Positions 42,761 to 51,580 of a stretch of DNA of 53,560 nucleotides are shown here, piece after piece. The stretch spans positions 1-53,560 of the forward strand of contig NZ_QFOZ01000010.1 of NCBI RefSeq assembly GCF_003241315.1. Reading direction: 5' to 3'. Position 1 is the first letter of the stretch; every line of letters begins with the position of its first letter. The position numbers and the translations under genes were made by a program. Source of the DNA: Lawsonella clevelandensis (GTDB lineage: Bacteria > Actinomycetota > Actinomycetes > Mycobacteriales > Mycobacteriaceae). The notes under the pieces are model-generated. The model had not been told where the DNA came from. It ran no database searches and saw only the letters and a list, made by a program, of their open reading frames with translations.

Positions 42761-43522
42761 ATGCGTTTGACTGTGATTGGTTGTTCAGGAAGTGTCGTGA
42801 GTCCCCATTCACCCGCATCCTGCTACCTTCTCCAGTCCGCCGGCCAGCGCCCCATCATCATGGATATTGGTAATGGATCAATGGGAACTCTGCAAGAACT
42901 TGTTGATCCCAGCGGCTGCGATCTTGTTAATTCGCATCTTCACCCCGACCACACAGCTGATATTCCCAGCCTTATTGTGTGGAGACGGTATTCGCACCGG
43001 TCAACAACACGGCCAGCTACTGTCTTCGGGCCGTCCACATTCCTTAAAAAAGTGGGGGAGTGGTTTGCTGATGATTACGGTTCCTGCCACGACCTTACTG
43101 ATACTTTTGATTTTCACCCGTGGGATGTAGCTGCGCCCCAGCATCTCAACGGCTGTACTTTTCAGGCTTTTCCTGCCGATCATCCCGGGGAGGCCTACTG
43201 TATGCGGGTAACGGAGGATACCACTGGGGCAACATTCTGTTTCTCTGGGGATACTGGGCCTTGCGAAGGTGTTTACAAGGCTAGTAAAGATGTTGATGTC
43301 TTCTTGTGTGAGGCAACGTGGACAAGTAATCCTAATCTGCCTGAGCACATGCATCTTACGGGAGCGTTGGCGGGCGCGCTGGCGTCAGAGAATCATGTTG
43401 GCCGCTTGTTGCTCACGCATATTTCTCCCTGGACCGATAGTGAAGCTGTTTTGGCGGAAGCTAGGGAGACGTCAACTGTGCCTACTGAACTGGTAAGTCC
43501 CCGGGCGGTTTATGAGTGGTAG
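42761..43522 (+). CDS. Metallo-beta-lactamase-fold phosphodiesterase-like protein (Rv1339-like)
   Basis: A 253-residue MBL-fold hydrolase. The metal motif NSHLHPDHTADI, later FSGDTGPCEG with a bridging Asp, and LLTHISPW are present. Position between murI and rph equals Rv1339, reported as an atypical cyclic-AMP phosphodiesterase; the same activity is inferred here. ATG 42761 (MRLTVIGCSGS) is the natural start, with GGAG close upstream; the frame open from 42671 has no family similarity. Confidence 0.88.
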   Translation: MRLTVIGCSGSVVSPHSPASCYLLQSAGQRPIIMDIGNGSMGTLQELVDPSGCDLVNSHLHPDHTADIPSLIVWRRYSHRSTTRPATVFGPSTFLKKVGEWFADDYGSCHDLTDTFDFHPWDVAAPQHLNGCTFQAFPADHPGEAYCMRVTEDTTGATFCFSGDTGPCEGVYKASKDVDVFLCEATWTSNPNLPEHMHLTGALAGALASENHVGRLLLTHISPWTDSEAVLAEARETSTVPTELVSPRAVYEW

Positions 43523-43534
43523 TAGGCTCTAGGT

Positions 43535-44314
43535 GTGTCTACTACTGTAAATTCTCGCGCCGATGGGCGTGCTGTTGATGAACTTCGTCCCGTTACTATC
43601 ACTCGTGGTTTTACCGAGAATCCGGCAGGCTCTGTGCTGATTTCTATGGGGAATACCCGCGTTATGTGCACTGCGTCTGTGACGCAGGGAGTACCCCGTT
43701 GGCGTAAAGGATCCGGTCTAGGGTGGCTAACAGCTGAATACTCTATGCTTCCGGCTGCCACGAATGAACGCTCTCAGCGTGAATCCACACGCGGCAAGGT
43801 GGGGGGTCGTACGCACGAGATTTCTCGCCTTATTGGCCGTTCTCTGCGGGCAGCTATTGATCTATCGGCACTGGGAGAAAACACTATTGCCCTTGACTGT
43901 GATGTACTGCAGGCAGATGGTGGTACGCGGACTGCATCCATCACCGGCGCCTATGTTGCACTTGCTGATGCTGTTACCTATCTACTGTCGCAGGGGCTTA
44001 TTACCGGTGGTAATCCGCTGAAAAACAGTATTGCGGCAATCTCTGTGGGCGTTATTGACGGCGAAGTACGTCTTGATCTTCCCTATGAGGAGGACTGTCG
44101 TGCGGAAGTTGATATGAACATCATCTGCACTGGTGATGGTCGTCTGGTGGAAGTACAGGGTACTGCGGAGGGTGAGCCTTTTGACCGGGCTGTTATGAAT
44201 AGTCTGCTCGATATGGGGCAAATGGGGTGTGCCGCGTTAAGTAAGACACAAAATGATGTTCTCGCTGCCCCGTATCCCTTCCCCGCTAAGCTCGGTACTG
44301 GCAACTGCGTTTAA
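43535..44314 (+). CDS. rph: Ribonuclease PH
   Basis: A 259-residue phosphorolytic 3' exoribonuclease that trims tRNA 3' ends. RADGRAVDELRPVTITRGF at the start, GKVGGRTHEISRLIGRSLRAA (split about 87-108, phosphate-binding Arg) and the DVLQADGGTRTASITGAYVA catalytic region are typical. GTG 43535 is used. It lies 12 bases after the MBL gene and 31 before rdgB. Confidence 0.95.
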   Translation: MSTTVNSRADGRAVDELRPVTITRGFTENPAGSVLISMGNTRVMCTASVTQGVPRWRKGSGLGWLTAEYSMLPAATNERSQRESTRGKVGGRTHEISRLIGRSLRAAIDLSALGENTIALDCDVLQADGGTRTASITGAYVALADAVTYLLSQGLITGGNPLKNSIAAISVGVIDGEVRLDLPYEEDCRAEVDMNIICTGDGRLVEVQGTAEGEPFDRAVMNSLLDMGQMGCAALSKTQNDVLAAPYPFPAKLGTGNCV

Positions 44315-44345
44315 TCACTGCTCCCTAGCGTTATAAGGAGAAACC

Positions 44346-44999
44346 GTGAAATTACTTGTTGCTTCCCGCAATAAGAAGAAATTGTCTGAACTGGAACGGG
44401 TATTAGCTGCTGCGCATCTCACCAGTATTGAAGTCGTCGGTTTAGACGAGGTGAAAGAATATCCAGAAACGCCAGAAACTGGTGCTACGTTTGCCGAGAA
44501 TTCTCTTATTAAAGCCCGTGACGGTGCCGCTCATTCCGGTTGGGTGACAGTTGCTGATGATTCTGGTCTACAAGTTGATGCCTTGAACGGAATGCCGGGT
44601 GTCTTGTCAGCTCGCTGGTGCGGGGAACACGGCCGCGATGAGGACAATCTGCACCTGGTGTTGGGTCAATTGCGTGATGTTCCCGATGAGCGTCGGGGGG
44701 CAGGTTTCGTTTCTGCAGTAGCTATTGTGGTACCGGAGTCAGTGGCTAGCGCGGCAAAACTTGCTGAGTATGACCTTCAACCGGAGATGGTTGTTGAGCG
44801 GGAATGGCGTGGCAGTATTACACGCCAGCCACGTGGTGACAATGGTTTTGGGTATGATCCCATTTTTCGGCCGTGTGATGCTGATGGGCGCACATCGGCA
44901 GAATTAGCACCTGCGGAGAAAGATGAGCGTTCGCATCGTGGCCAAGCTTTACGTGCTGCGCTTCCTCTTTTTACGGCTTTAGCACAGCTGGAAGCATAA
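44346..44999 (+). CDS. rdgB: dITP/XTP pyrophosphatase (RdgB/HAM1)
   Basis: A 217-residue house-cleaning NTP pyrophosphatase that removes dITP and XTP. LLVASRNKKKLSELE (substrate loop), ETGATFAENSLIKARDGA, VADDSGLQVDALNGMPGV and DNGFGYDPIF are family motifs, with the basic loop SHRGQALRA near the end. GTG 44346 follows AAGGAG. Last gene of the murI run. Confidence 0.95.
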   Translation: MKLLVASRNKKKLSELERVLAAAHLTSIEVVGLDEVKEYPETPETGATFAENSLIKARDGAAHSGWVTVADDSGLQVDALNGMPGVLSARWCGEHGRDEDNLHLVLGQLRDVPDERRGAGFVSAVAIVVPESVASAAKLAEYDLQPEMVVEREWRGSITRQPRGDNGFGYDPIFRPCDADGRTSAELAPAEKDERSHRGQALRAALPLFTALAQLEA

Positions 45000-45093
45000 A
45001 TATGCGGCTAGGTTAGCTTAACGATTTGGTATTAAGGATACTGTGACCTGTACAGTATGAGAGTCCCTTATGAGAATTTCTTGTACAGGACAT

Positions 45094-45175
45094 GCGCGAG
45101 TGGCGGAATTGGCAGACGCGCTAGATTTAGGTTCTAGTGTCTAAGGACGTGCGGGTTCAAGTCCCGCCTCGCGCA
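45094..45175 (+). tRNA. tRNA-Leu(TAG)
   Basis: Acceptor GCGCGAG pairs with CTCGCGC; anticodon stem CTAGA/TCTAG encloses TTTAGGT with anticodon TAG; a long variable arm (TGTCTAAGGACGT) and T arm GCGGGTTCAAGTCCCGC follow. Type II tRNA. Confidence 0.95.
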
Positions 45176-45178
45176 CAG

Positions 45179-45216
45179 AAAAGCCCTTCGGAACGTGGTG
45201 TTTCCGGAGGGCTTTA
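45179..45216. terminator. Terminator between tRNA-Leu and bcp
   Basis: AAAGCCCTTCGGAA pairs with TTCCGGAGGGCTTT (one G-T pair) around CGTGGTGT. It can serve both converging units. Confidence 0.8.
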
Positions 45217-45244
45217 GTGTGTTTACGCGCTTTGAGATGCTGTT

Positions 45245-45724
45245 TTACAGATTGAGTTCTTTAATGATGCGCGCAACGTGGCCGGTTGCTTTGACGTTAT
45301 ACTTCGCCAAAGCGATAGGATCAACAAGGAAGGTGGAGCGAATAACTCCCTGTACTACTTTCCCGTAGTTTTTCTTCTCTCCGAAGGCTCCCCATTCTTG
45401 CATGACAGTCTTATCGGGGTCTGAGAGGAGGGGAAAAGTGAGGTCATATTTGTCGCGGAAGGCGGCAAGTTTTTCTGGTTTGTCGGGAGAAATGGCAATA
45501 ACGTCAATTCCGGCAGTGTTGAGTTGGGCAAGATTGTCGCGGAAGTCGCAGGCTTCTTTTGTACAGCCGGGAGTGTTGGCGCGTGGATAAAAGTAGACGA
45601 TAACTCGTTTACCTGCGTAATCGTCAAGGCTGACGGTGTTGTTGTGGTCGTCGGTAAGCGTGAAGCGGGGAGCTTGTTCGCCTGCTGAGAGAGTTACCTT
45701 ATTCGGTGTTGTAGAAGTGCTCAT
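45245..45724 (-). CDS. bcp: Thioredoxin-dependent thiol peroxidase (BCP)
   Basis: A peroxiredoxin of about 159 residues that reduces peroxides. The peroxidatic Cys lies in YPRANTPGCTKEACDFRD, the second Cys five residues later being the resolving Cys of the alpha-2 BCP type; KYDLTFPLLSDPD follows. ATG 45724 is taken; a GTG two codons upstream (45730) is possible. No evident ribosome binding site. Stand-alone, leftward. Confidence 0.93.
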   Translation of the reverse strand: MSTSTTPNKVTLSAGEQAPRFTLTDDHNNTVSLDDYAGKRVIVYFYPRANTPGCTKEACDFRDNLAQLNTAGIDVIAISPDKPEKLAAFRDKYDLTFPLLSDPDKTVMQEWGAFGEKKNYGKVVQGVIRSTFLVDPIALAKYNVKATGHVARIIKELNL

Positions 45725-45815
45725 AGTCACAGCGTAGCGACTTTCCGTTGATTCGTCGGCTATTAGGCCATAGTGCAGTACGCTAAAGGGGGAACACTAT
45801 CTAAAGTGTGTACGT

Positions 45816-45841
45816 GAAAATATAGCTGGAAAATATAGCTG
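45816..45841. repeat. 13-bp exact tandem duplication ahead of DUF3618 gene
   Basis: GAAAATATAGCTG occurs at 45816-45828 and 45829-45841, directly before the ribosome binding site GGAGG of the next gene. Confidence 0.9.
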
Positions 45842-45850
45842 GAGGACATT

Positions 45851-46084
45851 ATGGCTCAGGACTTCGACGATATTGAGCTGAACATTGCTGCTGCTCGCGA
45901 TAACCTTGCGGCAACTCTTGATGAGATTGCCGATCGCGTAGATCCCTCTAACGTTATGGAGAAGGGTAAAGCTGCTGCGAAGGATGCATTGCAGAAGGTT
46001 GAGGTGCAGATCGCATTAGGTGTCGCTGCTGCTGTCGCTTTGGGGTCTATCGTTATTTCTATTGTTCGCCATCACAAGAAGTAG
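45851..46084 (+). CDS. DUF3618 small membrane protein
   Basis: A 77-residue protein: helical N-terminal part with IELNIAAARDNLAATLDEIADRV, typical of DUF3618, then one transmembrane helix (IALGVAAAVALGSIVISIV, about 54-72) and a basic end. Function unknown; such proteins are common in mycolic-acid actinobacteria. GGAGG precedes ATG 45851 by 8 bases. A strong hairpin follows. Confidence 0.85.
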   Translation: MAQDFDDIELNIAAARDNLAATLDEIADRVDPSNVMEKGKAAAKDALQKVEVQIALGVAAAVALGSIVISIVRHHKK

Positions 46085-46148
46085 CGATTGCATGTAGTGC
46101 TTGTGAAACTACGCATTGTCGGTAGTTTTACTTGTTAGCGTGAAAAAT

Positions 46149-46186
46149 AAGGGGTGGGGCTCACACCTATGTGAGCCCCACCCCTT
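46149..46186. terminator. Bidirectional terminator between DUF3618 and L,D-transpeptidase genes
   Basis: A perfect 17-bp stem AAGGGGTGGGGCTCACA (46149-46165) with its complement at 46170-46186, loop CCTA. Confidence 0.85.
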
Positions 46187-46216
46187 AATGCTTGCTAGCT
46201 GTCTGTTGCCTGCTAG

Positions 46217-47380
46217 CTAGTTGGTGTTCTGGTTAGCATTTCCGGCTTTCCATTGAGACCACGGAATGTTCCAATCTCCTAGGCCTTCAATACCTTCCAA
46301 AGTTCCACCCTTAGTATTCTTTACGAATACGGGGTCTCCAGCTTTCATCGTGTGATAGACCCATTCACCGTTTTCGGGGGACACGTTAAGGCACCCGTGG
46401 CTAGTATTACTGGATCCTTGTGCCCAAAGGGACCATGGTGCAGCGTGAATGAAGATACCGCTGTATGACATGCGGGTGGCCCAGTAAACAGTGGTTTTGT
46501 AGCCTTCTGGCGAGTTTGTGGGAACTCCGAACGTGGAGGAGTCCATAATCATGGATTCGTGCTTGTCGCCAATGTAGTAGATGCCATTAGGGGTTGGATG
46601 AGCATCCGATCCCATAGAAATGGGGATAGTCTTAATGACTTGGCCGTTCTTCTTAATAGTGAGTTGGTGCGTGTTATCGTCGGCAAAGCCTTCAACTCGA
46701 TCCCCAATGGTGTAGGCGGAGTGGAGATCTTTCTGCCCGTAGAGACTATCGCCGAGGTCATGACCATAGCACTTGACGTCAATGTTGATCTTGGTTCCAG
46801 GCTTCCAGAAGTGTTCGCCGCGCCAGCGTACTTCAGTATCGCTCATCCAGTAGAAAGCTCCGTCTACTTTCGGAGAGGTCTTAATGTGGATGCAGTCTTG
46901 TGCAGCCTGGCGGTTACCAATGGGCTCATCAAATTTCACTGCAACGGGTTGTGCTACACCGGCAACTGTTCCATCGAGGGGATAGATCCAGGGCATTGTG
47001 AAATTGTCTGGCTTAACAGTGTGGAAGTTTCGCTGGAAGTTAAAACGCTTATCGCCTTTTGTAGCGAAAGACTTAATGGTGTAGCTCTGGTCATAACCTA
47101 GAGGCTCTGTGCTAGACCAATGATTCCCCTCCTGCGTACCCTTTACTTCTTTGCCTGTTTCATCATTGGTAAGCCGTACAGAGCCGAGAGTACCGCTGGT
47201 GGCTTGGACCAGGATGGGGGAAACAACGTTAACGTTAGTTGCGGCTTCCCCCACAGATGCCTGTATTGATGGTGGTTTCCCAGAATCTTCTGTTGCGTGG
47301 CAGCCAGTTAAGCCAACTGTTAAAGCAACAGTCGCAGCAATAGCTGCGAGAGCGGGATGACGTCGAACAGCACGACGCAT
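46217..47380 (-). CDS. L,D-transpeptidase lipoprotein
   Basis: A 387-residue cell-wall cross-linking enzyme making 3-3 links between diaminopimelate residues. Lipoprotein signal: basic start, hydrophobic core and lipobox LTGC (Cys about 27). Immunoglobulin-like domains (about 45-245) precede a YkuD catalytic domain with FIHAAPWS and the SHGCLNVSP motif carrying the nucleophilic Cys and its His. Similar in layout to mycobacterial LdtMt2. ATG 47380 has GGAGG 8 bases upstream; the open frame to 47455 is not used. Confidence 0.94.
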   Translation of the reverse strand: MRRAVRRHPALAAIAATVALTVGLTGCHATEDSGKPPSIQASVGEAATNVNVVSPILVQATSGTLGSVRLTNDETGKEVKGTQEGNHWSSTEPLGYDQSYTIKSFATKGDKRFNFQRNFHTVKPDNFTMPWIYPLDGTVAGVAQPVAVKFDEPIGNRQAAQDCIHIKTSPKVDGAFYWMSDTEVRWRGEHFWKPGTKINIDVKCYGHDLGDSLYGQKDLHSAYTIGDRVEGFADDNTHQLTIKKNGQVIKTIPISMGSDAHPTPNGIYYIGDKHESMIMDSSTFGVPTNSPEGYKTTVYWATRMSYSGIFIHAAPWSLWAQGSSNTSHGCLNVSPENGEWVYHTMKAGDPVFVKNTKGGTLEGIEGLGDWNIPWSQWKAGNANQNTN

Positions 47381-47614
47381 AGAGGAACCTCCGAAAAGCA
47401 AAAATAATGTGCGCGAAATACACGGAATGTACAGAATGTGTGGAGTACACGGCACCTAATCCGTAGTACTTAACGTGCGCCCAATCTGCACCTAAGCTGT
47501 GTCCAAGCTGCGTTCAACCTGTACGGTAGCAATCACGGTATTAATCGCGGTATCAATTTATTCCCTGATAAAGGATGTATCGTTTGCAAGTTTAGCTGTG
47601 CCGTGTAACAACAG

Positions 47615-47651
47615 AAAAACTCCCAGCTAATACTTTTTAGCCGGGAGTTTC
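47615..47651 (-). terminator. Terminator of tRNA-Lys
   Basis: AAACTCCCAGCTAA and TTAGCCGGGAGTTT pair around TACTTT with one mismatch; on the tRNA strand a T run follows. Confidence 0.8.
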
Positions 47652-47658
47652 TTTCTCG

Positions 47659-47731
<73 letters not shown>

Positions 47732-47826
47732 ATAACTTGTTGCTTTTCACTCTTGCTGTGTGCAACAGAGAAAACTTTATAACGTTCTTTTCCTAGAAAC
47801 AAATTGACTGGTAAGGGCAGGTAAAC

Positions 47827-47870
47827 GAGAGGGGCGGCAGGCGGTTGATATCCCGCATGCCTCCCCTCGT
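47827..47870. terminator. Hairpin downstream of csbD-like gene
   Basis: GAGGGG-C-GGCA pairs with TGCC-T-CCCCTC around a loosely paired centre, 33 bases after the gene. It lacks a clear T run, so it is a weaker call. Confidence 0.5.
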
Positions 47871-47902
47871 TGGATATTATGTCCTCATATAAGTGAGGAT
47901 TA

Positions 47903-48130
47903 TTACTTTTTCAGACCGTTAATGAAGCCCTTGGCTTTATCGGCAACTTTCCCGGCTTTTTCAGCAGCAGCATCTTTTGCGTCGGATAGGGCGTCCTGTG
48001 CAGATGCAGCGGCCTGATTAACCTTTCCTTCTGTCTTTAACTGCTCGTCGCCAGTGACGTCTCCAAGGCCTTCCTTGGCTTTACCAGCGATATCTTTAGT
48101 GGAGTTTTTGATTTTGTCATCGAGAGACAT
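47903..48130 (-). CDS. CsbD-like stress protein
   Basis: A 75-residue hydrophilic Ala/Lys/Asp-rich helical protein. DIAGKAKEGLGDVTGDEQLKTEG is the CsbD signature; a second half of AAEKAGKVADKAK repeats follows. CsbD proteins are induced by general stress; the molecular role is unknown. ATG 48130 with AAAGGG upstream is preferred to the start at 48157. Confidence 0.88.
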   Translation of the reverse strand: MSLDDKIKNSTKDIAGKAKEGLGDVTGDEQLKTEGKVNQAAASAQDALSDAKDAAAEKAGKVADKAKGFINGLKK

Positions 48131-48349
48131 ATAAAGCCCTTTCACATTCTTTCGCAATAGTGTGCAGTCTTTCGCGATGCGAACAGAGCTACGTATTCAT
48201 GCATACGATCCTGTTCGTGTGGCTATAGCGGCTACATTTTCACGCTAACAAAGTTTCCTCATACGACAAGAGGAAAGGTCAATGATTTTTAGTGATGAAG
48301 AGTACAGGGGTATGAGCTGTGTGAACGATGCGTCGATTGAGAGAAATGA

Positions 48350-48384
48350 AAAGGATCCCCATACGTCGTGTACGGGGATCCTTC
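48350..48384 (-). terminator. Terminator of tRNA-His
   Basis: AAGGATCCCC-A-TAC pairs with GTACGGGGATCCTT; on the minus strand it follows the tRNA closely. Confidence 0.8.
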
Positions 48385-48388
48385 TATG

Positions 48389-48462
48389 GGTGAGTGACGA
48401 GACTCGAACTCGCGACAGCCAGGATCACAACCTGGTGCTCTACCAACTGAACTACACTCACC
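48389..48462 (-). tRNA. tRNA-His(GTG)
   Basis: Minus strand: acceptor GTGAGTG pairs with CACTCAC; the extra G at -1 (complement of 48462) faces C73, the tRNA-His identity pair. Anticodon stem CCAGG/CCTGG encloses TTGTGAT, anticodon GTG. Confidence 0.94.
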
Positions 48463-48520
48463 ATCAACTCATTATGAGTGCTGCTTCAGGCAGCAAGCTA
48501 ATACTAGCGAAGATTGTGGT

Positions 48521-49165
48521 TTAGGAAAAATCGGCAAGTTTTTCTTTAATATCATCTTCGCTGGGACCAGGCTCCGGAACAAAGGCTACAGCGCGGTAAT
48601 AGGCCAGTTCGCGAATAGATTCTTTAATGTCTGCCATGGCGCGGTGGTTCATACCTTTAGGAGGCTGGTTGACATAGATATAGGGGAACCAGCGGTGGCA
48701 TAGTTCCTTAATGGTGGAAACGTCAATCATGCGGTAGTGCAGGAAGTTATCGAGCTCCGGCATATCGCGGGCGATGAAAGCGCGATCCGTGGCAATACTG
48801 TTGCCAGCTAGTGGTGCGGTACGCGGTTCTTTCACGAAGCGCTTAATGTAGTCCAGTACCTGTTTTTCTGCTTCCGCAACTGTGACGGTACTGCGGCGAA
48901 TCTCCTCGGTAAGTCCCGAGCGTGCATGCATCTCTGTAACAACATCATCCATGCTATTCAGTAGTTCGTCAGAGGTGTGTATGACTATATCGAGTCCGGG
49001 AGTCTGGCCGTCTTCGTCACCGAGGATGTTGAGGTTGCTGTCGGTGACAAGGACGGAGATTTCTACAAGTGCGTCCTTGGCACGGTCAAGGCCGGTCATC
49101 TCGCAGTCTATCCAGACAATACGGTCGAGTTTTTCGGGAAGGTGCGTGGGGGAAATCATGGTCAT
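48521..49165 (-). CDS. orn: Oligoribonuclease
   Basis: A 214-residue DEDDh 3'-5' exonuclease that degrades dinucleotides from RNA and cyclic-di-nucleotide turnover. IVWIDCEMTGLD holds the first Asp/Glu, then GNSIATDRAFIARDMPEL with the second Asp, YRMIDVSTIKELCHRW, and HRAMADIKESI with the His/Asp pair. Its ATG overlaps the upstream gene's stop as ATGA (49165-49162), so translation is coupled. The orn-cmrA proximity is conserved in mycolic-acid bacteria. Confidence 0.95.
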   Translation of the reverse strand: MTMISPTHLPEKLDRIVWIDCEMTGLDRAKDALVEISVLVTDSNLNILGDEDGQTPGLDIVIHTSDELLNSMDDVVTEMHARSGLTEEIRRSTVTVAEAEKQVLDYIKRFVKEPRTAPLAGNSIATDRAFIARDMPELDNFLHYRMIDVSTIKELCHRWFPYIYVNQPPKGMNHRAMADIKESIRELAYYRAVAFVPEPGPSEDDIKEKLADFS

Positions 49166-49971
49166 TTGTTATCACCTGCTAGTGCCCCATAACTGAGTTT
49201 ATTGATGGGGCTTGTAATCATATGTGGAAGGTATCCCACGGCATTCAGCATTTTGCCAATAGCACCAGGAACAATACGCCGTTTGTTACGTGCTAACGCA
49301 GCAAGAGACTGTTCTGCAACTTGATCGGAGTTTGCCCACATGAAAGCGGGGATCATGCGGTCGAGGAAGGTTTCTTCACTCTTCGGTTTATCAGAAGGAC
49401 GAACTGGGCCAGGAGCCAACAAAGTGACATTAATACCGTAGCCTTTGAGCTCATCATGAAGTGACTCAGAGAAGATATTGACGAATGCCTTAGTGCCGGC
49501 ATAAGTAGCGTTATAGGCAATAGGCATATTGCCTGCGGCGGAACCGACATTCAGAATGGCTCCTTCTCCGCGCTCAATCATGCGTGGGAGTACCGCGAGG
49601 ACAAGTTCATGAACAGTACTGGCATTGAGCTGGAACTGCAAGTGTTCTTTCTCCTCTGGCAGTTTAGCGACACTGCCGAATGTAGCGGTTCCTGCATCAT
49701 TGCAAAGGATAGTGACGTCGAGCGTGCGGAGCTCATCGGTAAGTTCTTTACGAGACGCGGGATCGGAAAGATCGCAGGGACGGCACAGTGCCTCCACCCC
49801 GTAGGTGGTAGTGATCTCGGTGGCTAATTCTTTAAGGACGTCTGCGCGGCGTGCTACAAGAATAACGTTGTAGCCACGTTGCGCCAGATGTAGTGCGAGA
49901 GATCGGCCAATGCCTTGTGAAGCACCAGTAACGACGGAGTAAGTCTGTGTGGTAGGTTGCGGAAATGCCAT
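49162..49971 (-). CDS. cmrA: Short-chain dehydrogenase, mycolate reductase CmrA-like
   Basis: A 269-residue NADPH-dependent reductase. VVTGASQGIGRSLALHL is the cofactor loop; Ser in VGSAAGNMP and the YNATYAGTKAFVN stretch give the catalytic Ser-Tyr-Lys. Stretches such as LCNDAGTATFGSVA and LLAPGPVRPSDKP resemble Rv2509/NCgl2385, which reduces the 3-oxo-mycolate product of Pks13. If right, the organism makes mycolic acids. Context (next to orn) agrees. One of several SDRs is possible; the specific role is inferred. Confidence 0.82.
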   Translation of the reverse strand: MAFPQPTTQTYSVVTGASQGIGRSLALHLAQRGYNVILVARRADVLKELATEITTTYGVEALCRPCDLSDPASRKELTDELRTLDVTILCNDAGTATFGSVAKLPEEKEHLQFQLNASTVHELVLAVLPRMIERGEGAILNVGSAAGNMPIAYNATYAGTKAFVNIFSESLHDELKGYGINVTLLAPGPVRPSDKPKSEETFLDRMIPAFMWANSDQVAEQSLAALARNKRRIVPGAIGKMLNAVGYLPHMITSPINKLSYGALAGDNK

Positions 49972-49994
49972 GTGCCTAAGTCTAGGCTATAACC

Positions 49995-50879
49995 ATGCAC
50001 AGTACGTTTCTGCATGCCATTCCCCGAGGCGATTCCCGTTGTAGCAGGTCTGTATCTCTACGGTTCATAGGGTTAGTAAGTGCTGCTGTCGTTACGGTGG
50101 CAACAGCAGGATGCGCCATAGATGTAGACGGTACGCAAACAGGGGATTCTTCTGGGGAGAGTACTAGTAGTTCGCCCAGTAGTAGCTTACAAACGCATCA
50201 CTCGGGTAAACCACGTACGCCTGTTTCGCCGCGAGTATCACGGAGGAATAAGAATAAGGCAGCAGGAATTAGGTTTACTGTGCTGCGCGATTTTGGGCTG
50301 CATAGTTACCACGATGCGCTTACGCACGCTCGTTTTCTGACGGTAAAGGGACGCGCACCTAAAACTGGTTATAAACGCGCTCAGTATGGGCGAAGTTGGG
50401 ATGACAATAACGACGCTCCGTTAGGACACAACGGATGTCGAACTCGTGAGGACATTCTGCAACGAGATCTAGTGAATGTGACATTCCGTCCGCGTACGCA
50501 CGGTTGTGTGGTGGAAACAGGTGTACTGCATGATCCATATACAGGTGATGTTGTCTACTTCCAGCATGGTCAAAAGACAAGTGCCCTAGTGCAGATAGAT
50601 CATGTGGTTGCACTTGCTGACTCATGGGTTAAAGGTGCGCAGTCGTGGAGTGCGGATGTGCGTCGCGCGTTCGCTAATGATCCCCGTAATCTTTTAGCTG
50701 TGTCAGGATGGGTCAATGCACAAAAGGGATCGGGGGATACGGCCACCTGGTTACCACCCAATAAGATTTATCGCTGTGAGTATGTTGCGAGACAGGTTGA
50801 GGTAAAGAGGCTTTACGGTTTGTGGGTTACCAAGGCTGAACAAGCTGCAATGATCACTGTGTTGCAAAAGTGTTCATAG
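49995..50879 (+). CDS. Secreted or lipid-anchored HNH nuclease-domain protein (DUF1524-type)
   Basis: A 294-residue protein. Signal: basic N-terminus and core FIGLVSAAVVTVATAGC, a possible lipobox with Cys near 39. A Ser-rich linker (about 48-75) is followed by a basic region and the DUF1524 HNH domain: the catalytic-type QIDHVVALADSW (about 212-223), then NDPRNLLAVSGWVNAQKG and KTWLPP-like ATWLPPNKIYRCEY. Extracellular nucleases of this type are common in corynebacteria and streptomycetes, perhaps for nutrient release or competition. ATG 49995 has a weak binding site. Confidence 0.85.
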   Translation: MHSTFLHAIPRGDSRCSRSVSLRFIGLVSAAVVTVATAGCAIDVDGTQTGDSSGESTSSSPSSSLQTHHSGKPRTPVSPRVSRRNKNKAAGIRFTVLRDFGLHSYHDALTHARFLTVKGRAPKTGYKRAQYGRSWDDNNDAPLGHNGCRTREDILQRDLVNVTFRPRTHGCVVETGVLHDPYTGDVVYFQHGQKTSALVQIDHVVALADSWVKGAQSWSADVRRAFANDPRNLLAVSGWVNAQKGSGDTATWLPPNKIYRCEYVARQVEVKRLYGLWVTKAEQAAMITVLQKCS

Positions 50880-51338
50880 AATATCTCGCCGTTATACAAA
50901 ATTAATGATTGCAACAGATGCAATGTCTCTTAGGTTTAAATGTCCTTTCTGAGTTATAAATAATAAAGCCTGCTCATTTGTGCAAAAACTATTTTTATTC
51001 TCTACAAATGCTAAGTTTGGTGACATTGTGAATACTTCTTCGAAGGCATGGTGTTGTGTACACCCGTAGTTCGCCTAGATAGCGAAATGATTTCGGGGAA
51101 GTGGCAATAAGGTTCTCTTTTCTTAAGAAATTGTAGGAATAACTAAATCGTTCTTGTAACAAGATATCTTCTGTAGAAGACAATTGCGGTGACTACAGTA
51201 TTGATGTTTGCAGATCAGCGTATGTCGTTGAATAAATAGCTACATAACGCTGTCATCTGCATAATCAGGGGAGGGTTTACCTTCTACGAATGAGAGCGCG
51301 CTCCGCAGGTCTACATCTTGATCGATAAAAGGAGTTAT
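50880..51338. other. AT-rich gene-poor spacer next to the integrative element
   Basis: About 460 bases of lower GC than the flanks. I see no convincing gene; a leftward 62-codon frame (50995-51183) has no recognisable feature. A dyad AGCGTATGT ... ACATAACGCT (51218-51254) and a small hairpin TCTTCTGTAGAAGA are present. It may be old element DNA or the promoter region of the small HTH gene. Confidence 0.5.
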
Positions 51339-51557
51339 ATGTCTAATAAGTGGGAAATGCTTGGTCAGCTACAAGAACAGTCAACTCGGCTGCGTAAAGT
51401 AGAGAAACAATTAGACAAGCTACAGAGCGAGCGCTACCAACTGGTGCAGTCTGCACACGGTAAAGGTGTTCGAATTTCTGAGATCTGTGAAGCAACCGGA
51501 CTTTCTCGTCCTGGTGTCTACCGTATTCTGAGCCTTGAAGAGGCGCTCCTTTCATAG
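51339..51557 (+). CDS. Small helix-turn-helix DNA-binding protein
   Basis: A 72-residue protein: an N-terminal coiled-coil-like helix (QLQEQSTRLRKVEKQLDKLQ, about 8-27) and a C-terminal HTH, GVRISEICEATGLSRPGVYRIL (about 44-65), similar to the resolvase/AsnC-type HTH. Such short HTH proteins occur beside integrases and could control excision or the element's genes, but no specific family is recognised. AAAAGGAG precedes ATG 51339 by 4-5 bases. It converges on the integrase gene with a terminator in between. Confidence 0.75.
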   Translation: MSNKWEMLGQLQEQSTRLRKVEKQLDKLQSERYQLVQSAHGKGVRISEICEATGLSRPGVYRILSLEEALLS

Positions 51558-51580
51558 CTCATTAACGGTCAGTAGACCCG

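Noticed and set aside
45008..45026. Iron-box-like TAGGTTAGCTTAAC after rdgB
   Set aside because: Only about 13 of 19 consensus matches, and no iron-related gene start lies downstream, only a tRNA.
50995..51183. 62-codon minus-strand frame in the AT-rich spacer
   Set aside because: No ribosome binding site, no domain, and composition follows the AT-rich background; possibly a remnant but unsupported.
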